NCBI GenBank assembly: GCA_000431975.1
Contig: HF988468.1
Location: 3,306-13,714 of the forward strand
Reading direction: 5' to 3'
Length of the DNA: 10,409 bases
DNA from: Prevotella sp. CAG:924
Lineage (GTDB): Bacteria > Bacteroidota > Bacteroidia > Bacteroidales > Bacteroidaceae
The notes beneath the pieces were generated by a model, which was not told the DNA's origin, made no database searches, and saw nothing but the letters and a program-made list of their open reading frames with translations. The stretch's first letter is position 1; each line of letters starts with the position of its first letter. The position numbers and the translations under genes are program-made. Of the stretch, positions 6,087-10,409 are shown piece after piece.

Positions 6087-7196
6087 ATGAATAAGATCCT
6101 TTGTTGTGCAATTTTTTTGATTTTCTGTAATATAACGATAAAAGCACAAGATACAATGGTATTAACAGCAAGACAACAAGCTCTCTCCTGGATTGCTGCT
6201 CTGGAGGCTAAGGGTGATGTGAGGCAGCTCTACGAGGTTTTGGACAAGGCGCTCGATGAAAGAACGCTGAACGTGGCAGAGGAGAAGGAGGCGCTCTCCC
6301 AACTGTATGCCTATACGGGTTTCCCCCGTTCGCTCAATGCGCTGGGACAGCTGGAGAAGGTTGTCAACGATCGGCAGGCTGCAGGTAAGGCAACAGATCT
6401 TGGACACGATGATGCAACGGCAGTTCCTGAGGGGTTTGACGCCTTGAAAGAGGGTACTGATGTCCAGGCTTCTCTTTTCGGAGGCAAGCCTTTCAAATAT
6501 GCCTTTTCTCCCCGTACGGATTATTATCTGAAGACTCATCTCTTCGGCGATATATTCTCAGGCAAGGTGCTTACGCGTCCAGAGCGTGAGCTTGTCACGG
6601 TGAGTGCCCTTGCTGCCCTTCCCGGGTGTGAAGCGCAGTTGAGCGCGCACTGCGGAGCAGCTCTTGCTGCAGGTCTGACAGAAGAGGAGATCGCGTCCAT
6701 AGCGGAAAATCTTACCAAGATAGATGAAGTAGCTGCCGGTCGTGTCCGTGAGGCTGTAGCGTCAGTCCTGAAGCGCCCTCTCTCTGATACAGATAAGTTG
6801 AGAAAAGGCATTGAGGAGAGTGTGTGGCCTGTCGGTAGTCCGAACTCTGATTATGCACAGTATTTTGACGGTGAGAGCTACCTTGCTCCCCTGGGTGGTA
6901 ATCTTTCCAACGTTACCTTTGAGCCCGGATGCCGTAATCATTGGCATGTGCATCATGGTGGTGTGCAGGTATTGATTGTAGTAGCCGGCCGTGGCTGGTA
7001 TCAGGAGTGGGGGAAGGCTCCCATAGAACTGAGGCCGGGCAGTGTAGTGCCTATACCCGAAGGAGTAAAGCATTGGCACGGAGCTGCCAAGGACAGCTGG
7101 ATGCAGCATTTGACTTATATGACCGATGTGAAAGAAGGGGCAAGCAACGAATGGCTCGAGGCTGTCGACAGTAATGACTATAATAAATTACCGTAA
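6087..7196 (+). CDS. Exported carboxymuconolactone decarboxylase-like/cupin fusion protein
   Basis: The 369-residue product starts with a signal peptide (MNK, hydrophobic core, cleavage probably after IKAQ near residue 21), so it should be periplasmic. Residues about 25-105 look like a degenerate CMD-type helical domain, and about 135-225 like a second, clearer one (TRPERELVTVSALAAL, then SAHCGAALAAGLTEEEIA). The C-terminal part (about 255-355) is a cupin with HWHVHH at 285-290, Gln294, AGRGWYQ, and a second motif PIPEGVKHWHGA with His329 and His331. His/His/Gln/His metal binding is known in related cupins of the hydroxynitrile-lyase-like group. The substrate is unknown and cannot be read from the context. 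ATG 6087 is chosen over an upstream in-frame TTG lying in the promoter. It is a single-gene transcript, with its own -7 element and a strong terminator. Confidence 0.88.
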   Translation: MNKILCCAIFLIFCNITIKAQDTMVLTARQQALSWIAALEAKGDVRQLYEVLDKALDERTLNVAEEKEALSQLYAYTGFPRSLNALGQLEKVVNDRQAAGKATDLGHDDATAVPEGFDALKEGTDVQASLFGGKPFKYAFSPRTDYYLKTHLFGDIFSGKVLTRPERELVTVSALAALPGCEAQLSAHCGAALAAGLTEEEIASIAENLTKIDEVAAGRVREAVASVLKRPLSDTDKLRKGIEESVWPVGSPNSDYAQYFDGESYLAPLGGNLSNVTFEPGCRNHWHVHHGGVQVLIVVAGRGWYQEWGKAPIELRPGSVVPIPEGVKHWHGAAKDSWMQHLTYMTDVKEGASNEWLEAVDSNDYNKLP

Positions 7197-7215
7197 ATAG
7201 AATTTGGCTATCAGT

Positions 7216-7272
7216 AAGCATCAGACGTGGACAAATGCCGGTGAGGTATTTGTCCACGTCTGATGCTTTTTT
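7216..7272 (+). terminator. Very strong intrinsic terminator
   Basis: Twenty-one bases at 7216-7236 pair perfectly with 7248-7268. Three more inner pairs (7237-7239 with 7245-7247, one G-U) leave a 5-nt loop. A run of six T at 7267-7272 follows the stem. It starts 19 nt after the CMD-cupin stop codon. The other strand has no comparable U tract, so the signal is mainly for plus-strand transcripts. Confidence 0.93.
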
Positions 7273-7370
7273 GTTAGGATCTTATTTCGTTTACGTTGAA
7301 AGGAGAAGAAAAAGGAATGGGATATGGATTTTTCCTGATGAAAGAATGATGTAAATTCCCGGAAAAGCGG

Positions 7371-7378
7371 TATTTTTG
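7371..7378 (+). promoter_or_regulatory. -7 promoter element for the HD-domain gene
   Basis: TATTTTTG fits TAnnTTTG and lies 29 nt before ATG 7408, just after the preceding terminator. I see no TTTG at the -33 distance. The gene needs its own promoter because the terminator at 7216-7272 isolates it. Confidence 0.55.
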
Positions 7379-7407
7379 CTTTCACAATGATTTAATTTCT
7401 CATTCTT

Positions 7408-7920
7408 ATGACTATACAGGAAGAACAACTGATAATGGCTGCTGCCGAATATGACGGCGGCGATGCCAAACGAATACAGCATTTTATAAAGGTGCACGAT
7501 CTGGCCGTGGCGATTGCAACGGGAGAGAAGGTCGGTGAGGATATGCTCCATGTGTTGTCAACGGCCACGATACTCCACGATATCGGGATTCACGAGGCTG
7601 AACGGAAATACAACAACGGAAGCGGTCACTATCAGGAAATAGAGGGACCGGCTGTAGCCCGTGAGCTTATGGACAAGGTAGGTGGATATACGCCCGAGGT
7701 TCAGGAGCGTGTGTGCTGGCTGATAGCCCACCATCATCATGTGAATGAAATATGCGACCTCGATCATCAGATTTTGGTTGAGGCCGATTACCTTGTGAAT
7801 ATCTATGAGGATGGTATGTCTGCGGATGCCGTGCGTCATATAGAGGAGCGGGTGTTCAAGACAGCAACGGGCCTGCGGCTACTTAGAGCGATGTATGCGG
7901 GCCTGCTTTCTCTTGAATGA
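7408..7920 (+). CDS. HD-domain metal-dependent phosphohydrolase
   Basis: This 170-residue cytoplasmic protein is a compact HD-superfamily hydrolase. The metal ligands can be placed in order: His25 (in RIQHF), His57-Asp58 in the diagnostic LHDIG motif, a His cluster at 108-111 (IAHHHH), and Asp127 in VEADYLVN. Proteins of this family cleave phosphate esters, often of nucleotides or signalling nucleotides; the specific substrate cannot be read from the sequence. There is no additional receiver, PAS or synthetase domain, and the length is that of a stand-alone HD domain. It is flanked by a terminator on the left and a structured intergenic region on the right, so it is probably monocistronic. 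The ATG at 7408 follows an A/T-rich leader, with no Shine-Dalgarno sequence. Confidence 0.9.
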   Translation: MTIQEEQLIMAAAEYDGGDAKRIQHFIKVHDLAVAIATGEKVGEDMLHVLSTATILHDIGIHEAERKYNNGSGHYQEIEGPAVARELMDKVGGYTPEVQERVCWLIAHHHHVNEICDLDHQILVEADYLVNIYEDGMSADAVRHIEERVFKTATGLRLLRAMYAGLLSLE

Positions 7921-8010
7921 CCAGAGTGGATAGATGCCGGTGTAAGAAGGTGCTCCTATCGGTTAAGGAGATGTTGGTTGATGGCAAAGAACAGAGAAGG
8001 ATAATATAGA

Positions 8011-8103
8011 GGGCAGGCTCCTGCTTTAGGGAATACCCGCTCTGCTTCTTTTGTGACGGTTGACGACACCGGCCTTTCCATCCGGTGCGGGAGACGCCTG
8101 CCC
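8011..8103 (+). other. Structured leader candidate upstream of the EEP gene
   Basis: GGGCAGGC (8011-8018) pairs perfectly with GCCTGCCC (8096-8103), enclosing GGG-AATA-CCC (8029-8038) and CACCGG (8067-8072) with CCGGTG (8082-8087). A local hairpin GCAG/CTGC (8013-8016 with 8021-8024) competes with the outer stem. The structure ends 34 nt before ATG 8138. It does not match a riboswitch I know. No convincing promoter was found in 7921-8137; TTCTTTTG at 8046-8053 misses the -7 consensus by one base. Confidence 0.35.
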
Positions 8104-8137
8104 GATGAAGAGAACACTAAAAACGATATAAAACGCT

Positions 8138-9058
8138 ATGAAACGTATAATGCTATTATTCGCCACGCTGGCAGTGGCCCTTATGGCCAATGCCCAGCAA
8201 CTGTTTGTAGGAACTTACAATATCCGTAACCACAACAGCGATGATGACCGGGAGGGTAATGTGTGGACAACACGCTGCCGGGTAATCTGCGACGAACTGA
8301 ATTTTGAAGATCCCGATGTCTTCGGTACGCAGGAGGTACTGCACGAACAGCTGGTCGATCTGTTGAACGGACTTGACGGTTACGATTATATAGGAGTAGG
8401 GCGTGATGACGGTAAGGAGGCTGGTGAGTATAGTGCCATTTTCTATAAGAAAGACCGGTTGGAGATGCTCCGACATGGTAATTTCTGGCTCAACGAGACA
8501 CCGGATGTGCCGAAGCTCGGCTGGGATGCGGCTTGTATCCGTATCTGCTCGTGGGGACAGTTCAGACAGAAGGCTACGGGATTTGAGTTCTATTATTTCA
8601 ATCTTCACATGGATCATGTTGGAGTGGTGGCACGCCGTGAGGCTGCCAAGCTTGTGGTGAAGAAGATTGGAGAGATTGCCAAGGACGCTCCGGTGGTGCT
8701 GACGGGCGATTTCAATGTAGACCAGACCGATGAGATCTATACGATTTTTACTCGTTCAGGCGTTCTCAAGGATTCTTATGTGGCAGCGAAGCACCGCTTT
8801 GCAGAGAATGGCACTTTCAATGCCTTCAAGCCCGATCTGAAGACAGACAGCCGTATCGACCATGTGTTTGTGTCACCGAAGTTTGATGTGCAGCGCTATG
8901 GCATATTGACTAATTGTTATTGGACGAAGAATGCGGACAGTGACTCGACGACACAACAGGCGGCCAACGCTCCACAGGAGCTGCGTTTTCAACAGTATCA
9001 GCGCCGTCTGCCCTCCGATCATTATCCTGTGCTCGTGAAAATAATGTATAGAAAATAG
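8138..9058 (+). CDS. Exported endonuclease/exonuclease/phosphatase (EEP) family protein
   Basis: The 306-residue product begins with a clear signal peptide (MKR, hydrophobic core, cleavage after ANAQ at about residue 20), so it acts outside the cytoplasm. The EEP catalytic motifs appear in order: Asn28 in TYNIR, Glu66 in TQEV (metal ligand), NLHMDH at 155-160, GDFN at 190-193, RIDHVF with Asp241-His242, and SDHYPV with Asp294-His295 near the C-terminus. This is the full set for a Mg-dependent phosphodiesterase or phosphatase. Family members cut DNA, RNA, phosphoinositides or sphingomyelin; for a secreted gut-type Bacteroidales protein, nutrient phosphate or nucleic acid scavenging is a reasonable inference. 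Length is typical for the single-domain form. It stands alone behind a structured leader, with no clear plus-strand terminator after it. Confidence 0.92.
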   Translation: MKRIMLLFATLAVALMANAQQLFVGTYNIRNHNSDDDREGNVWTTRCRVICDELNFEDPDVFGTQEVLHEQLVDLLNGLDGYDYIGVGRDDGKEAGEYSAIFYKKDRLEMLRHGNFWLNETPDVPKLGWDAACIRICSWGQFRQKATGFEFYYFNLHMDHVGVVARREAAKLVVKKIGEIAKDAPVVLTGDFNVDQTDEIYTIFTRSGVLKDSYVAAKHRFAENGTFNAFKPDLKTDSRIDHVFVSPKFDVQRYGILTNCYWTKNADSDSTTQQAANAPQELRFQQYQRRLPSDHYPVLVKIMYRK

Positions 9059-9075
9059 AGGGAGATTATAAAAAC

Positions 9076-9099
9076 AAAAAAGGGACTCCGCCGAGTCCC
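9076..9099 (-). terminator. Minus-strand intrinsic terminator
   Basis: Read on the minus strand, GGGACTC (9099-9093) and GAGTCCC (9088-9082) form a 7-bp G/C-rich stem with a 4-nt loop. Six U follow (9081-9076), then G and four more U. On the plus strand the bases after the stem are AACCTTG, so it does not terminate the EEP transcript. Confidence 0.8.
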
Positions 9100-9136
9100 A
9101 ACCTTGTTAACCTTAAATCTAATACTATGAAAAACA
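9076..9136 (-). ncRNA. Candidate small RNA, about 60 nt, minus strand
   Basis: A full promoter (9142-9172) points leftward and an intrinsic terminator (9076-9099) follows within about 60 nt, with no reading frame of note between. The predicted RNA starts near 9136 and has an A/U-rich single-stranded 5' part of about 37 nt. It ends in a 7-bp hairpin and a U tract. It lies in the 460-nt gap between the EEP gene and greA, opposite to both. No Rfam family is claimed. Confidence 0.6.
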
Positions 9137-9141
9137 CGCTA

Positions 9142-9172
9142 CAAAGTTATGGATTAAAAGCTATATAACAAA
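9142..9172 (-). promoter_or_regulatory. Minus-strand Bacteroidetes-type promoter
   Basis: On the minus strand, TTTG (9172-9169) is followed after 19 nt by TAACTTTG (9149-9142), a full match to the -33/-7 consensus. It is the only such match on the minus strand that I found in the intergenic regions of the window. Confidence 0.72.
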
Positions 9173-9378
9173 AATTATTCTGATTTAAAATATGTAGGTT
9201 TTGTATATCTTGATCTATGTCAATTGAAAGGAAACGGATGATCAAGTTGAAGGATGAGAACAGGGGTCTTTTCGGATAGTTTTTCATTCGATGATTGATA
9301 TCTGTCTTGATATATAGGATGGAGAGAAGATCGGACAGGAAGGAACTTTTGCGACTTAGGATAATTTAAGGATAAAAA

Positions 9379-9410
9379 TTTGCAACTTCGATTTTAAATA
9401 TCTATCTTTG
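9379..9410 (+). promoter_or_regulatory. Promoter of greA
   Basis: TTTG at 9379-9382 and TATCTTTG at 9403-9410 are 20 nt apart, an exact -33/-7 match. Transcription should start near 9415-9418, giving a leader of about 100 nt before ATG 9519. From 9188 to 9378 I see no feature. Confidence 0.85.
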
Positions 9411-9439
9411 CACTATTCAACTAAGGGTAAACAAGGAGT

Positions 9440-9478
9440 GGGAATTTCGGCTGTAAAGCTGGAATTCTTTATTTTTTT
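9440..9478 (+). terminator. Intrinsic terminator inside the greA leader (attenuator candidate)
   Basis: GAATTTCGGCT (9442-9452) pairs with AGCTGGAATTC (9457-9467), 11 bp including two G-U pairs, around a GTAA (GNRA-type) tetraloop. Two G-U pairs may extend it to 9440/9469. The bases after the stem are TTTATTTTTTT (9468-9478). It lies between the greA promoter and its start codon, so terminated transcripts would be about 60 nt leader RNAs. Confidence 0.75.
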
Positions 9479-9518
9479 GTTTGTCGAGAAACACGTATAT
9501 ACCAAAAAGCATTTTAAT

Positions 9519-9986
9519 ATGGGTTACATGTCACAACAGGGCTACGATGATCTCGTAGCCAAGCTCCATTATTTGGAGACCGTAGAGCGCCCTAAGGCTT
9601 CGGCTGCCATTGCTGAGGCACGTGATAAGGGTGACCTGAGTGAGAACTCTGAGTACGATGCCGCCAAAGAGGCACAGGCTCATCTGGAAGGTAAGATCAA
9701 CGAGCTGAAGCTGGCTATTGCTGAGGCTAAGATCGTGGATACAAGCCGTCTGTCGACCGACTCTGTACAGATCCTCTCCACTGTGGAGATGACAAACATG
9801 GTGACGAAGGCAAAGATGAAATATACCATCGTATCGGAGAGTGAGGCAAACCTCCGGGAGGGCAAGATTTCCATCAAGACGCCTATTGCACAGGGACTGC
9901 TCAACAAGAAAGTGGGTGATGAGGTAGAGATTAAGATTCCCCGCGGCACTGTAAAGTTCCGTATTGATAAGATCAGTGTAGGATAA
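9519..9986 (+). CDS. greA: Transcript cleavage factor GreA
   Basis: This 155-residue protein is GreA, which binds the secondary channel of RNA polymerase and stimulates cleavage of backtracked transcripts. The N-terminal coiled coil (about 5-75) carries the acidic tip ARDKGDLSENSEYDAAKE, in which Asp39 and Glu42 correspond to the two catalytic acidic residues. The C-terminal FKBP-like domain (about 80-155) includes EANLREGKISIKTPIAQGLL and ends in KFRIDKISVG. Length is normal. ATG 9519 is used because family members begin with a short M-x-Y-M-S sequence like MGYMS; ATG 9528 is possible, and an in-frame TTG at 9408 belongs to the promoter. The gene is preceded by a leader terminator and followed 8 nt later by a HIT-family gene, with which it is probably cotranscribed. 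Confidence 0.97.
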   Translation: MGYMSQQGYDDLVAKLHYLETVERPKASAAIAEARDKGDLSENSEYDAAKEAQAHLEGKINELKLAIAEAKIVDTSRLSTDSVQILSTVEMTNMVTKAKMKYTIVSESEANLREGKISIKTPIAQGLLNKKVGDEVEIKIPRGTVKFRIDKISVG

Positions 9987-9994
9987 AAAGACAA

Positions 9995-10399
9995 ATGACC
10001 ATGGATATTTTCAGTAAGATTGCTGCCGGTGAGATCCCCAGCTACAAGTGTGCCGAGAGTGATAAGTTCTATGCTTTTCTCGACATCAATCCCGTGGTGC
10101 AGGGTCACACGCTGGTGATCCCCCGCGAGGAGATCGATTATATTTTCGATATGGATGACGCTACACTTGCCGAATTCGAGGTGTTTGCCAAGAAGGTGGC
10201 CAAGGCCATTCGCACGGCTTTCCCCTGCAAGAAGGTAGCTCAGGTGGTGCTCGGACTGGAAGTGCCCCATGCCCATATCCATCTCATGCCTATCAATACA
10301 GAAGGCGATGTCGACTTCAAGAAGCATGTGAAGTTGACCGAGGAGGAGATGAAGACGACAGCCGCAAAGATATACGATGCTTTCAAGGCTGCTGAATGA
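9995..10399 (+). CDS. HIT-family nucleotide hydrolase/transferase
   Basis: The 134-residue product belongs to the histidine triad superfamily, small dimeric enzymes that hydrolyse nucleoside phosphoramidates and related nucleotide conjugates. It opens with IFSKIAAGEIPSYK and has the DINPVVQGHTLVIPR strand-helix region. It carries the diagnostic triad PHAHIHL with His92, His94 and His96; by family knowledge the middle histidine is the nucleophile. The N-terminal CxxC zinc pair found in many homologues is absent (DIFSKI in place of C-IFC-KI). ATG 9995 and ATG 10001 are both possible; the second aligns better with typical family starts. It follows greA by 8 nt and ends 10 nt before the window edge, so any further operon members are out of view. 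Confidence 0.95.
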   Translation: MTMDIFSKIAAGEIPSYKCAESDKFYAFLDINPVVQGHTLVIPREEIDYIFDMDDATLAEFEVFAKKVAKAIRTAFPCKKVAQVVLGLEVPHAHIHLMPINTEGDVDFKKHVKLTEEEMKTTAAKIYDAFKAAE

Positions 10400-10409
10400 T
10401 AGATACGGA

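Noticed and set aside
9147..9287. 46-codon minus-strand frame ahead of the small RNA
   Set aside because: A/T-rich chance-like frame whose stop overlaps the small RNA promoter; no start context or similarity recognised.
9408..9518. TTG start extending greA by 37 codons
   Set aside because: The TTG lies within the promoter -7 element and the extension covers the leader terminator; GreA proteins start near ATG 9519.
9680..10327. 215-codon minus-strand frame across greA and the HIT gene
   Set aside because: It overlaps two well-supported genes and shows no protein family motif.
1..10409. Search for CRISPR arrays, insertion sequences, toxin-antitoxin pairs or phage genes
   Set aside because: No regularly spaced repeats, transposase motifs, flanking target duplications or paired small genes were seen.

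Overview
The window looks like chromosomal DNA from a Bacteroidales bacterium, most likely Prevotellaceae (Prevotella or a relative). Four things point there. Promoters follow the Bacteroidetes pattern (TTTG, about 19-21 nt, TAnnTTTG), with three full matches at 945-976, 9379-9410 and, on the minus strand, 9142-9172. Start codons lack good Shine-Dalgarno sequences and sit behind A/T-rich leaders. There are several lipobox lipoproteins. The gene set includes a TPR/OmpA-like lipoprotein, a DUF4369-like thioredoxin-fold lipoprotein and greA followed by a HIT gene. The genus is an inference. I see no insertion sequence, phage gene, CRISPR array or plasmid function.

Layout. All nine protein genes are on the plus strand. 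1-92: a terminator, probably of a gene to the left. 215-784: a small lipoprotein with a Rieske-like tail and four cysteines. 945-1187: a strong promoter, tRNA-Gly(GCC) and tRNA-Leu(UAA). 1215-2894: a large TPR lipoprotein starting 27 nt after tRNA-Leu, probably on the same transcript, followed by two terminator hairpins. 3108-5764: a probable two-gene unit of a thioredoxin-fold lipoprotein without catalytic cysteines and a ComM/YifB AAA+ ATPase. 5765-6086: no convincing gene, but nested inverted repeats. 6087-7196: an exported carboxymuconolactone decarboxylase-like/cupin fusion closed by a very strong terminator. 7408-7920: an HD-domain hydrolase. 8138-9058: an exported endonuclease/exonuclease/phosphatase protein behind a structured leader. 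9519-10399: greA and a HIT-family gene, 8 nt apart.

The most interesting signals are non-coding. Minus-strand positions about 9136 to 9076 carry a complete promoter and intrinsic terminator with no gene between, so they probably encode a small RNA of about 60 nt. The greA leader contains an intrinsic terminator (11-bp stem, GUAA loop, U tract) between promoter and start codon, which suggests attenuation of greA, possibly by its own product.

The genes do not form one pathway. Most are housekeeping (tRNAs, GreA, HIT, ComM) or envelope and periplasmic proteins (three lipoproteins and two exported proteins). I found no clear new defence or mobile system. The novelty candidates are the minus-strand RNA, the greA attenuator, the tRNA-mRNA linkage, and two redox-like folds with altered metal or catalytic residues.
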